From: Henckelia pumila
Taxonomy: Eukaryota; Streptophyta; Magnoliopsida; Lamiales; Gesneriaceae
Direction: 5' to 3'
Length of the DNA stretch: 64,000 nt
NCBI RefSeq assembly: GCF_033568475.1
Contig: NC_133123.1
Span: 4,526,001-4,590,000, forward strand
The notes under the pieces are model-generated. The model saw nothing but the letters and a program-made list of their open reading frames with translations. It was not told the DNA's origin and searched no databases. This document shows positions 1-13,120 of the stretch, piece by piece. Position numbers and translations under genes: made by a program. Position 1 is the stretch's first letter, and every line of letters starts with the position of its first letter.

Positions 1-1177
1 CTTAAAGATTGCTTATTCGTGTGCATTTGACGTGTTCTTGAGTTTAATAAAGAAAAAGGAAGTTTACTTGTTTGCATGTCATTTAATGTATGAGTTGAGT
101 CTTTATAAATGAAAAGGGAAAAGAAAGCAAATATTTTTGAATGAAGTGATCTGTTTGTGACAAGAGGGGTGTTGCTAGGCCGGGGGATGCCTCGGTCTAC
201 TCACCAAGAGGTTATAGAGGTTAGGCAAGGAGCAAGAGACATCTTGTTTACCCTTGCCACAGAGGGGCAATGTGGGATCGGGAGGCATCTCGGTCTCCTT
301 GCCATAGAGGGGTTAAGTTCGGCGGGAGAAATCTCGTCGTCTTGCCGGCATAGTGCACTGCAGCCATGATCATGATCGAAACAGAGGGTCACAAATCAGG
401 GATCGGATTTCTAAGAGGAAAAAGTAAAGAAAAGTTTAAAAGTTAAAGTTTCACAATTTTAGTTGACTCGTTTTGCATTGATGTCAGTCTTTCAGTTATG
501 CATGAGTCTAAGTTGAATGTTATGAAAGTTAAAGTTTATCATAGTGTGAGTTCATTAATGCATGATTTCTATATCTTTCTAGTTTCATGCATATTACAGT
601 TTAAGTTGAGTTTTTGCATCACGTATTTTAAACCCTTGTTATTATCCTAGTTATGCTTGTTGAGTCTTTAGACTCACTATGCTTGAATGTTTGCAGGTGA
701 GGATTTTGTGGAGGAGACGGAGGGGCGTGATCTACTGGGATGAGGCCATCGGTAGTGCAAGGCCCAGTGACCGTTGCTTCCTTTTAGTTTATGTTTTTTC
801 CGCACAGTTATCGAATTTGTAATAATGAAGTATTATTTGAGATCTTGTAGTATTTATAGCCAGGATGTGCATTCCCTGTGCTACAGCTTATGTTTTGAAG
901 TACGTTTTCCGCTTTTACAAGTTTATGATTATCGTTGGAATTAATTTTAAATGCTTTAGTTTACTTTATGCTGTAACCGGGAGGTGGTTACTAGGATTGC
1001 ATGTTTATGTTTAACGCACTTAGTTTTGAAGTCAATTTTCTTTCCTTATTTAAATTGCTGTTTGAGTCTTGATGGCTTATTTGTTTTACAAATAGGTCAT
1101 GACAAAATTTTTTAAAAATCCGTAATTTTTCCTTTATTTTAATTATAGTCTAGTAGCGTGTAGTTAGGGTCGTTTCA
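1..1177 (+). mobile_element. Ty3/gypsy (Tekay/Del type) LTR, right-hand part
   Basis: This is the right part of a long terminal repeat; its left part lies outside the window. It matches 7566-8742 base for base in register, with about four substitutions and no length change. It ends in CA at 1177, just before a primer-binding site. The near identity points to an insertion or array of order 10^5 years or so, depending on the rate assumed. It holds GC-rich segments at about 157-370 with inverted-repeat character. No host gene lies here. Confidence 0.93.
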
Positions 1178-1196
1178 GTTGGTATCAGAGCACGGT
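1178..1196 (+). promoter_or_regulatory. Primer-binding site of the first gypsy element
   Basis: The motif TGGTATCAGAGC follows directly after the LTR end. It is the usual initiator-Met tRNA primer site of plant LTR retrotransposons. The same site recurs after the second LTR at 8743 and after the LTR of the other gypsy element at 15993. Confidence 0.9.
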
Positions 1197-4100
1197 CTTG
1201 GTTTGGGCTGAGCCTACTGCCGGTTGCTGAAACTCAAGGGATCTCGCCTCAAAGTCTGTAAGATTTAAGTTTAATGTCTCTATCTGTTTAAGTTTTGATG
1301 TATTAGTTTCTTGAGTTATTGATAAGTTTAAATTTGAAGTAAAAATATTTTCTAAGGCATGAAATTTGAATGTTGGATTTTCTCAATGCGTTTAGATGGC
1401 TCGTCGTCATGATCCGCGTGCAGTTACGCCTCCACCGCCTCCACCGGCGCCGCAGGTGGATATAGGAGGGCAGGTGCTAGCAGGATTGGCCCGTATCCTC
1501 GAGCGTCATGTGGATGCTCCTGTTGCTAGATCGGAGACTACTTATGAGCAGTTTCGGAAGATGAATCCGAAGGACTTCGCTGGCACCACTGATCCGTTGA
1601 TAGCGGAGGGTTGGATCCGCTCCCTTGAAGTGATCTTTCGCTATATGCAGATGGGAGATCCAGATAGAGTGAGATGTGCTGTGTTTCTCCTCCAGGATGA
1701 TGCCGCCCTCTGGTGGGAGGGTATGGAGAAGATTGTGAACCCAGCTACTCTACCTTGGGCTGAGTTCAAGAAGTTGTTCTTTGAGAAGTACTTTACTGCT
1801 GATGTGAGAGCCCGTTTGAAGACGGAGTTTATGAGCTTGAGGCAGGGTGATCTGTCGGTAGCCCAGTTCGTGGTGAAGTTTGAGAGAGGCTGCCATTTCG
1901 TGCCATTGATTGGAGATGATGAGAAAGAGAAGCTGGAGCACTTTCTTGTAGGGCTTCGACCTACCATCCGTAGGGATGTGCTGATGGCTGAGCCATCTGA
2001 TTATGCTTCAGCACTGAGGCGTGCCTTGAGGTCCGAGCAGACGCTGAGAGATATTAGTGCGGAGGCGCATGGCAAGAGGCCCTTCCCTCATCAGGGCCAC
2101 TCTCAGCAGCAGCAGCACGGCAAGAAGCCGTATCATGGGCCCCCGAGACAGCAGGGACAGCAGGCACCGCAGGGGCGTCAGGCCCAGAGACAGGTTCCTC
2201 CCAAGGCTGGGGAGAAGCCTATTTGTCAGTTTTGCCATCGTCCGCATTTTGGGAAGTGTTTGAAGGATGCTGGAGTTTGCTTCAAGTGCAAGAAGCCAGG
2301 ACATATGTCTACCCATTGTCCAGAGCTGAGGAGGCCCGTGCAGGGCAGAGTGTTCGTGATGGAGGCCGAGCAGGCCGACCCAGGCACTACTCTTCTCACA
2401 GGTAGGATTGTTGTGGCAGGCGTAGCCACGAGGGCCTTATTAGACTCAGGGGCTACCCATTCCTTTATATCAGAGTCTTTTGCCCTTGAGAGGGGCATTC
2501 AGAGCGAGGAATTGGAGGTTGGATTCTCAGTTACTATCCCCTCAGGGGAAGAGCTATCCACCAGGAGCTTGGTGAGAGACCTTGTATTGCTTTTGCAGGG
2601 TCAGTCAGTGGTAGCAGACCTCATAGTGCTACCTTTGCCAGAGTTTGACCTGATTCTTGGGATGGATTGGATGACGGAGAATGCGGTGATGATAGATTTT
2701 CAGCAGAGGTCAGTACTAGTCAGGCCTGAGGGCGAGGAACCGTTTTGGTTTGAGGCTGCTAAGATCTTGAGGAAGACTCGAGTCATTTCTACTTTGCAAG
2801 CTCAGAGGCTTGTACTTAGTGGGTGCGAGTCATTTCTAGCCAGTTTATCTTTGACAGAGCTGCCAGAGCGACCAGTTATTTCTGATGTGGCTATCGTCAG
2901 GGAGTTTGAGGATGTGTTCCCTAGCGATGTTGTGGGAATTCCGACCGATAGAGAAGTGGAGTTCTCTATAGATTTGATTCCCGGTACTGTGCCTATCTCC
3001 AAGGCACCGTACAGATTGGCTCCTACCGAAATGAAGGAGTTAAAAGAGCAGATTCAAGAGTTGCTTGACAAGGGATTCATACGCCCTAGTTTCTCCCCAT
3101 GGGGCGCACCAGTTCTCTTCGTTAAGAAGAAGGACGGTAGTCTAAGATTGTGCATAGACTACCGAGGTTTGAACGGAGTGACGGTGAAGAACAAGTACCC
3201 ATTACCTAGGATCGAGGACCTCTTCGATCAATTGCAAGGTGCATCCGTCTTTTCGAAGATTGATCTTCGTTCAGGTTATCACCAGTTGAAGGTGAAGGAG
3301 TCAGATGTGGCGAAGACAGCTTTTAGGACTCGTTACGGTCATTACGAGTTCCTTGTGATGCCGTTTGGGATGACGAATGCGCCAGCGGTTTTCATGGATC
3401 TTATGAACCGCGTGTTTCAGCCTTACTTGGACCGCTTTGTCATTGTTTTCATCGATGACATCCTCATTTATTCGAAGGATAGAGTGGAGCATGAACAGTA
3501 TTTGAGGACCGTTCTTGAGGTGCTTCGAGAGCACAAGTTGTTGGCCAAGTTTGATAAGTGTGAATTCTGGTTGGAGAAAGTTGCTTTCTTGGGTCATATT
3601 ATTTCTAAGAGCGGTGTGGAAGTAGACCCTTCAAAGGTTCAAGCAGTGAAGGAGTGGTCTATACCGAGGAGCGCGTCTGAGATTCGCAGTTTTCTTGGAT
3701 TAGCCGGTTATTACCGAAAATTTATCAAGGGTTTTTCCTCCATTGCTGTGCCTATGACAGCGTTGACTAAGAAGAACGCCAAGTTTGTTTGGAGTGCCGA
3801 GTGTCAAAGGAGCTTTGATACTTTGAAGGAAGCTCTTACGACAGCGCCAGTGTTGACCATGCCATCCGGGCAAGGTGATTTTGTGGTGTATACTGATGCT
3901 TCCAAGTTGGGATTGGGAGCAGTTCTGATGCAGCGAGACAGAGTTATTGCCTATGCTTCTAGGAAATTGAAGGAGCACGAGAAGAACTACCCTACTCATG
4001 ACTTAGAGTTGGCAGCGGTAGTGTTTGCTCTTAAGATTTGGAGACACTATCTTTACGGAGAGAAGAGTCAGATCTTCACAGACCACAAAAGCCTCAAGTA

Positions 4101-5800
4101 CTTCTTCACCCAGAAGGAGTTGAATATGAGGCAGCGTAGGTGGTTAGAGTTGGTGAATATGACTGCAATATTAGCTACCACCCTGGTAAAGCTAATGTGG
4201 TTGCAGATGCTTTGAGCAGGAAGACTGCAGTGATTACCTCCTTGTCAGTGTCTAGACCGTTGCAGGTTGAGATTCAGAGGTTTGGTCTTGAGTTTTATGC
4301 GAGTGGTAGAGCTCCCCGTTTGTCTTCTCTTAGTGTGCAGACTACACTTTTTGATCGTATCCGTGCAGCGCAGTCAGTTGATGAGCAGATCAGGAAGTGG
4401 AGACAGAGAGATGAGGAGAAAGGCAGCGGTTTGTATGCTGTGGTAGATGGGATTGTGAGGTACAGAGGTAGATTTTGGGTTCCCGCAGGTGATTCTCTGC
4501 GAGTTACTATCATGGCAGAGGCACATACATCGCCGTACTCAATCCACCCTGGTAGTACGAAGATGTATCGGGATCTTCAGCAGCTTTATTGGTGGCCAGG
4601 CATGAAAAGTGACATTGCCCGATTCGTGTCAGAATGCCTGACATGCCAGCAGGTTAAGGCGGAGCATCAGAGACCCGCCGGTTTGCTTAAGCCTCTCTCT
4701 ATTCCGGAGTGGAAGTGGGAGAATATCTCCATGGATTTTGTCGTGGGATTGCCGAAGACATTGAGAGGTTCGAATGCCATTTGGGTGATTGTAGACCGTC
4801 TCGCTAAGTCGGCTCACTTTTTACCGGTGAAGATGACTTTCACGATGACTCAGTTCGCGGAGTTGTATATCCGGGAGATAGTCAGACTACATGGTATTCC
4901 AGTCTCCATAGTGTCTGATAGAGATCCACGATTTACTTCGTCTTTTTGGAAGAGTCTTCATTCCGCTTTGGGTACTAAGTTGCTTTTTAGTACCGCCTTT
5001 CACCCGCAGACCGATGGCCAATCGGAGAGGGTGATTCAGATTTTGGAGGATCTTTTGAGGGCATGTGCTATTAATTTTCAAGGTAGTTGGGAGTCGAGAC
5101 TACCACTAGTGGAATTCGCGTACAATAACAGTTTTCAGTCCACTATTGGCATGGCTCCCTATGAGGCGCTTTATGGGAGGAAGTGTAGATCTCAGGTGTT
5201 GTGGGATGAGATAGGTGAGAGATCAGACTTTGGTCCGAAGATTGTTCAGTTGACCACCGAGGTAGTGGCTAAGATCCGTGATAGGATGAGGACTGCCCAG
5301 AGTAGGCAGAAGAGTTATGCTGATCACCGGAGGAGAGACTTGGAGTTCTCGGTGGGTGATCATGTTTTTATCCGTATTGCACCCATGAAGGGTGTGATGA
5401 GGTTTGGAAAGAAAGGGAAGTTGGCACCGAGGTTCATAGGGCCCTTCGAGATTTTGGATAGGGTAGGGGTACTGGCTTATAGAGTGGCTTTTCCGCCTAA
5501 CCTTGATAAGATCCATAATGTCTTCCATGTGTCGATGTTGAGGAAGTACATCTCGAACCCATCCCATGTGCTTAGTTCGGAACCGCTTCAGCTATCTCCT
5601 CACTTGACCTATGAGGAGAAGCCCATCCGGATTTTGGATAGACGGGAGAGAAGACTCCGTAACAAGTCGATTCCAATGATCAAGGTGAGATGGCAGAACC
5701 ATTCGGATGAAGAGGCCACTTGGGAAGCAGAAGCAGATATCAGAGTTCGATATCCGAAGCTTTTTGGTAAGTTTTAATTTCGAGGACGAAATTTCTTATT

Positions 5801-5812
5801 AGGGAGGGAGGA
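5801..5812 (+). promoter_or_regulatory. Polypurine tract before the second LTR
   Basis: An all-purine run of A and G sits immediately upstream of the TGTAAC that opens the LTR. This is the expected plus-strand primer site. The purine-rich stretch follows the end of pol by about 25 bases. Confidence 0.85.
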
Positions 5813-5814
5813 TT

Positions 5815-8742
5815 TGTAACGCCAAGAACTTCTAAAATTCTAAAATCATGCCTAAAATTATTTTCAGTATTTATATTTTAAATTTATTGAAGTTAATTGT
5901 TTAAGTTTAAGTTAAAGTTAGCCTTGCTTGACTTATTTGAATTAAATGCCTTGAACTGTTTAGTTAGTAATTTTTATCCAGGCAGGCGACGACGGTGGGC
6001 TTCGGTGGTTTATTTTCAAGATTTTTAATTTTAAGATTTTAAGTTAGAGGTAAAATGGGGGTTTTGGCCAAAAATGCAAATTTTGAATTTTTAGGGGTCA
6101 AAAAGCAATTTTATCATTTTCTTGGGTTATTTCCTAAATTTTTCATAAAATAGGATTTTATTAAATCCGGGTTAGTGGAATTTCAATCAAAATGTTGTAA
6201 GTTGAAATTTTAAATTAGAAGTTTGAAAATAGCAAAAAGTTTGAGGTAAAAAGTTTTAATAGTACAAGTAGTACTTTTGCTAGTACAAGTAAAATTTTAA
6301 AACACTACACACAATACACTACACTTTTAATTTACACTATCATTAAAACATTTCAATTAAAAAAATCAAGACACAAACCCTAACTCCCAAACCCTAGCCC
6401 TAGCCGCCCACTTCTCCCCTCTCCCTTGAAGAAGACCGCCCGCCGCCGCCAGCCACCCGTCCGCCGCCGTCCCCACTGCCGGAGGAGCTCCACAAGGAGC
6501 TTATCTTGGAGTTTGACCTAGAGTTCTTCCCTCCATCTCCCCTTATTTTCGAAATTATTGGGTAAAAGGTTGAAAGGCAAGTGTAGCTACTCCTTTGGGC
6601 TCACATTCAAGCAATATCTACCCCCACCCTTATGATTTCTTGCAATATTTTCGAGAATGCATGTTGTTAGAAGGTTAGGGTTTCGAATTTTTCATGTTTA
6701 GGGGCTGATTTTTTCTAAATATGTTAGGGAGTTGAGTTTATGTGGATTAATGTTGAGTATATGTGCATTGACATGGAATTAATTGAGTGTCCTTGCCAAA
6801 ATTCAAATTTTCAGAATGTATAAGGACCTAAATTTCGAAATTTTGCATGTGTAGGGGCTGAAATTTAATTGATGTTGAAGTATTTAATGGTCTTGCATTG
6901 GTCTTGATTGATTGTTCAACATTTTGGAGTTTTGATGGTTAATTCTTGATGTTCTTGATATGTGTTGTGAAAGTGTGGATTGAGTGTAGCCCAAGTGTTT
7001 GGGAAAAGTCCTAAGAGAGGTTATTTGAGGTGTTTGAGTGTTTGGTGTGGAGATAAGTTGAGGAAAGTGGGCTAAGTGTTTGAATTGTTGGAATTGGAGG
7101 TGTGTGAGTGTGCAGGGCAGCACTGTTCACGGGGCAGGGCAGGGTCGTGGCTGAGGTCTGGGCAGGGTTAGGCTATTCCATGGTAAAGTTCATGACGTTG
7201 TGGTCGCGTCGATATAAAATGGGCTCGATTCGGATAAGAATTGAGTGAGTTATGGATTTTTCAAAATTGGGTGCAAGTGCAGATTTTTCCTTTGAATAGG
7301 GGCTGTCCGATTTTTGTGTTTTGTAAATTTGCTCTTTTGATCTTTTGATGATACCACCTATTCCTTGGGATGATTTGGAGAGTTTGTTGAGTGTCGGTTC
7401 AAGCGGGACGGGTTTTGGATAAGGCATGACAAAGTTAAGGGCTTTTCGGTTTACTTGCTCGAGTTAAGTCAAGTTTGAGGATTTTGTTGGGTAAGTTGTC
7501 TTCTTTGGACTTAGGAGCAGCCACTCATCCACCTTAAACTCACATTTTCGAGTCGAGTCTCATGTCTTAAAGATTGCTTATTCGTGTGCATTTGACGTGT
7601 TCTTGAATTTAATAAAGAAAAAGGAAGTTTACTTGTTTGCATGCCATTTAATGTATGAGTTGAGTCTTTATAAATGAAAAGGGAAAAGAAAGCAAATATT
7701 TTTGAATGAAGTGATCTGTTTGTGACAAGAGGGGTGTTGCTAGGCCGGGGGATGCCTCGGTCTACTCACCAAGAGGTTATAGAGGTTAGGCAAGGAGCAA
7801 GAGACATCTTGTTTACCCTTGCCACAGAGGGGCAATGTGGGATCGGGAGGCATCTCGGTCTCCTTGCCATAGAGGGGTTAAGTTCGGCGGGAGAAATCTC
7901 GTCGTCTTGCCGGCATAGTGCACTGCAGCCATGATCATGATCGAAACAGAGGGTCACAAATCAGGGATCGGATTTCTAAGAGGAAAAAGTAAAGAAAAGT
8001 TTAAAAGTTAAAGTTTCACAATTTTAGTTGACTCGTTTTGCATTGATGTCAGTCTTTCAGTTATGCATGAGTCTAAGTTGAATGTTATGAAAGTTAAAGT
8101 TTATCATAGTGTGAGTTCATTAATGCATGATTTCTATATCTTTCTAGTTTCATGCATATTACAGTTTAAGTTGAGTTTTTGCATCACGTATTTTAAACCC
8201 TTGTTATTATCCTAGTTATGCTTGTTGAGTCTTTAGACTCACTATGCTTGAATGTTTGCAGGTGAGGATTTTGTGGAGGAGACGGAGGGGCGTGATCTAC
8301 TGGGATGAGGCCATCGGTAGTGCAAGGCCCAGTGACCGTTGCTTCCTTTTAGTTTATGTTTTTTCCGCACAGTTATCGAATTTGTAATAATGAAGTATTA
8401 TTTGAGATCTTGTAGTATTTATAGCCAGGATGTGCATTCCCTGTGCTACAGCTTATGTTTTGAAGTACGTTTTCCGCTTTTACAAGTTTATGATTATCGT
8501 TGGAATTAATTTTAAATGCTTTAGTTTACTTTATGCTGTAACCGGGAGGTGGTTACTAGGATTGCATGTTTATGTTTAACGCACTTAGTTTTGAAGTCAA
8601 TTTTCTTTCCTTATTTAAATTGCTGTTTGAGTCTTGATAGCTTATTTGTTTTACAAATAGGTCATGGCAAAATTTTTTAAAAATCCGTAATTTTTCCTTT
8701 ATTTTAATTATAGTCTAGTAGCGTGTAGTTAGGGTCGTTTCA
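5815..8742 (+). mobile_element. Complete Tekay-like LTR (2928 bp)
   Basis: The repeat opens TGTAAC and ends CA. It is flanked by a polypurine tract on the left and a tRNA-Met primer site on the right. It therefore serves as 3' LTR of the element to the left and 5' LTR of the partial copy to the right. Its right 1177 bp are nearly identical to positions 1-1177. Bases 6300-6480 are pyrimidine- and CCGCC-rich. Small open frames inside, such as 7722-7934, are duplicated LTR sequence and not genes. Confidence 0.92.
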
Positions 8743-9626
8743 GTTGGTATCAGAGCACGGTCTTGGTTTGGGCTGAGCCTACTGCCGGTTGCTGAAACTC
8801 AAGGGATCTCGCCTCAAAGTCTGTAAGATTTAAGTTTAATGTCTCTATCTGTTTAAGTTTTGATGTATTAGTTTCTTGAGTTATTGATAAGTTTAAATTT
8901 GAAGTAAAAATATTTTCTAAGGCATGAAATTTGAATGTTGGATTTTCTCAATGCGTTTAGATGGCTCGTCGTCATGATCCGCGTGCAGTTACGCCTCCAC
9001 CGCCTCCACCGGCGCCGCAGGTGGATATAGGAGGGCAGGTGCTAGCAGGATTGGCCCGTATCCTCGAGCGTCATGTGGATGCTCCTGTTGCTAGATCGGA
9101 GACTACTTATGAGCAGTTTCGGAAGATGAATCCGAAGGACTTCGCTGGCACCACTGATCCGTTGATAGCGGAGGGTTGGATCCGCTCCCTTGAAGTGATC
9201 TTTCGCTATATGCAGATGGGAGATCCAGATAGAGTGAGATGTGCTGTGTTTCTCCTCCAGGATGATGCCGCCCTCTGGTGGGAGGGTATGGAGAAGATTG
9301 TGAACCCAGCTACTCTACCTTGGGTTGAGTTCAAGAAGTTGTTCTTTGAGAAGTACTTTACTGCTGATGTGAGAGCCCGTTTGAAGACGGAGTTTATGAG
9401 CTTGAGGCAGGGTGATCTGTCGGTAGCCCAGTTCGTGGTGAAGTTTGAGAGAGGCTGCCATTTCGTGCCATTAATTGGAGATGATGAGAAAGAGAAGCTG
9501 GAGCACTTTCTTGTAGGGCTTCGACCTACCATCCGTAGGGATGTGCTGATGGCTGAGCCATCTGATTATGCTTCAGCACTGAGGCGTGCCTTGAGGTCCG
9601 AGCAGATGCTGAGAGATATTAGCGCG
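8743..9626 (+). mobile_element. Second, partial copy of the Tekay-like internal region (gag start)
   Basis: Sequence after the second LTR repeats 1178-2061 at a constant offset of 7565 with only a few substitutions. It contains the primer-binding site and the first two thirds of gag, from about 8961. It then stops abruptly where a minus-strand copia fragment begins. The near identity to the first copy shows that the tandem structure formed recently. Partial fossil. Confidence 0.92.
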
Positions 9627-9655
9627 GATGGCTGAGCCATCTGATTATGCTTCAG
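9627..9655 (+). repeat. 29-bp duplicate at the gypsy/copia junction
   Basis: These 29 bases repeat 9548-9576 exactly, 79 bp downstream, and sit exactly between gypsy and copia sequence. The last few bases also fit the copia side, so a short microhomology is shared. This looks like templated filler DNA left by break repair. Confidence 0.85.
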
Positions 9656-11870
9656 GAGCATTGTCACTATGAATAGATTTTATTTTTGTATCAAACTGAG
9701 TACAAATCATGCGACAAAAATCTGGAAAAACACTAGAAACATCAGACTTGGCCTTCAACAAATAAGTCCAAGTAAACCTACTATGATCATCCACAATAGT
9801 AAGAAAATATTTGTACCCCTCTATACTGATTGGAGAAAAAGGACCCCAAATATCAATGTGTAACAATTGAAAAGAACTCTCACAAATTGATTTATTGGAG
9901 ACAAATGATAAACGCCTCTGTTTAGACAAATGACAGATATTACAATGCTTCAAATCCGTATCTATAGGGGTAAAATGAAGTTCATTTCTCACAACAGACA
10001 ACCGAGTAAAAGATGGATGACCCATTCGACAATGCCACAAATCAGTTTTAGTTGAGGAAACATTACATATAACTGAAGAAGCACCAGGATTGTTGAAAAT
10101 ATAGAGATTTCTGACACGCCTACCCGTCCCAATCACCTTGTTGTGGGCCTGGATTTCACAAGTATTTGTCATGAAAGAAATCGAACAATGAAGATCAAGT
10201 GTTAAAGCGTTAACTGATAAAAGATTGAAATGAAATTGAGGAACATAGAGCACATCTTTCAGAACAATGTCAGGAGACAAGTGCACTGTACCAACATAGG
10301 TGACAGAGACAGTATGATTGTTAGGCAGTGTTACAATGGAGGTTGTGGGCTTATATGAATTATATAGAGACGGAGAACAACATATATGATGTGTTGCCCC
10401 TGTATCCAAGACCCAATCATTTTGAAGTACAGAATCAAAAGCAGATAAACAAGACAGAGAATAAGTACCATTGAAACATGACACTAAAGGTTCAGACTGC
10501 TGCGATTCCCATGTGGTTCCAGACCGGATGTGAAGTTGTGAACTCAACAAGGCAATGAGCTGCTTGCAGTGATCTGGACTCAAAGTATCCAATGTATTGG
10601 AGGACTCTAGCTCCCCCATAGGAGAAGCCTGACAAGCCTGAACTCGGGGCTGATTATTTCGAGCTTGATTTCCAAAGTGACCTGGAATATTTGGATTCTG
10701 ATTCTCCTTGTATTTAGGATGACTTGGAGGATATCCATGCAGTTTATAACACCTGTCAACAGTGTGATTAGTGAAATGACAGTGACTACATACAACAAAC
10801 TTCTCACGTTTACCAGCTTTTGCACCCTGAAAACCTTTAGCAACAGCCGCACCATTGGAATACGAGATTTGCTGATCTATAGTGAGTTTAGACATATGTT
10901 GGTGTATAGTACATTGTCTCTCCTCTTGTATTACTAAGGAGAACACCTTCGAAATAACAGGAAGAGGTTCCATCATTAAAACCTGAGCACGAACTTGAGC
11001 ATAAGACTCATTTAAACCCATTAAAAACTGCATCACACACTCTTGACTACAGTAATCTGTCCATTCCTTTGCGGAACCACAACGACAAGCAGAGACTGGC
11101 TGAAAATCTCGCAACTCATCCCATAACGTTCGCAATTTAGTATAATATGAAGACTCATCCAGTGATCCTTGTTGCAATGAACTCAATAACTTCTTGATTT
11201 GAAAAATTTTAGGTGCATTACTTTCGTGAAATCTATCCTTGAGATCAGTCCAAATTTCATGAGCAGTGGACATATACATCAAACTCTCGGCAATATCACG
11301 CACAATTGCCTGTAATATCCAAGAGACGGCCATACTATTGCATCGAACCCAAGCATTATACAGCAAATCATCAGGCTTAGGTTGTACAATAGTTCCGTCA
11401 ACAAATCCAAACTTATTTTTGGCTGTTAGAGCCATATGCATAGCTCGACTCCAAATATTGTAATTATTACCTGAGAGAGGAGTAGAAATCAACATTAAAC
11501 CTGGATGATCTCCACTCTGTAAAAAATACAGACTGCTGGTGTCCTCCGAAATTGCTCGATTCGCTTGATTATTTGCATTCTTCGCCATCGAATTAAAGAA
11601 TCAGAAGATTCAGAATCGAAATAATGAAGAATCGAAGAAAAATGAGAAGCTCAATCTGCGCATCGATCTAGCGCTCTGATACCATAACAGAATAATATCG
11701 AAGACTCCATTAAAGATGGAGAGAAAAACATATCTTCAATAATATGTTGTGAATGATACAATTCCAAAGAAAACAAGCAGTACACGTGAGTGTCCACACG
11801 TGTATGACTAACTATTTATTATGACTAAATATGACTTAATCACAAAATCTAATCCTAATAGAACAACCCA
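9650..11870 (-). mobile_element. Ty1/copia fragment: part of LTR, primer site, gag and start of integrase
   Basis: Reading on the minus strand from about 11870: part of an LTR, a primer site (TGGTATCAGAGC, at about 11674-11685), then a frame from 11588 with a copia-type gag (UBN2-like), a CCHC-like zinc region, protease with a DTGATHH motif, the GAG-pre-integrase domain and the first part of the integrase core. The order protease, integrase is typical of Ty1/copia. Reverse transcriptase and RNase H are absent, so the element is partial. The outer LTR edge near 11870 is approximate. Fossil. Confidence 0.85.
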
Positions 11871-12027
11871 TGTAGCACTTGAACAAAGTTTTAAGTCTCC
11901 AATTAGATTCGGAAATAACTGCATCCATTAATCTTAATTTGTATCGCTTGAATAGCTGAAAGTGCATCCATCTCAAGGATCCATAGAGTCTATCCAGGTT
12001 ATATCTCTTTTATCGTTCATATTTTTA

Positions 12028-12081
12028 TAACAAATAAATCTACTAAATGAGGTGTAACAAATAAATCTACTAAATGAGGTG
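12028..12081. repeat. 27-bp tandem duplication (two copies)
   Basis: A 27-bp unit starting TAACAAATAAATC occurs twice without a gap, at 12028-12054 and 12055-12081. It looks like a simple replication slip in AT-rich DNA. Confidence 0.9.

Positions 12082-13120
<1,039 letters not shown>

Larger units (their letters stand above)
1178..5814 (+). mobile_element. Ty3/gypsy chromovirus internal region (gag-pol), Tekay/Del type
   Basis: This is the internal region of an LTR retrotransposon. Parts in order: gag from about 1396 with a CCHC zinc knuckle near 2278-2320; aspartic protease near 2430-2690; reverse transcriptase about 2970-3690 with its catalytic Asp pair near 3455; RNase H from about 3880; integrase with an HHCC zinc region near 4525-4670 followed by the catalytic core; and a C-terminal chromodomain-like segment near 5600-5775. 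The chromodomain and domain order place it in the chromoviruses, most like Tekay/Del. All domains are present and the element is young, but the coding region is not one continuous frame; I see about one break. It is treated here as a fossil. Confidence 0.93.

Noticed and set aside
157-369. Open frame of 70 codons, repeated at 7722-7934
   Set aside because: It lies inside an LTR, has no ATG start, and its second copy is just the other LTR. No protein family is suggested.
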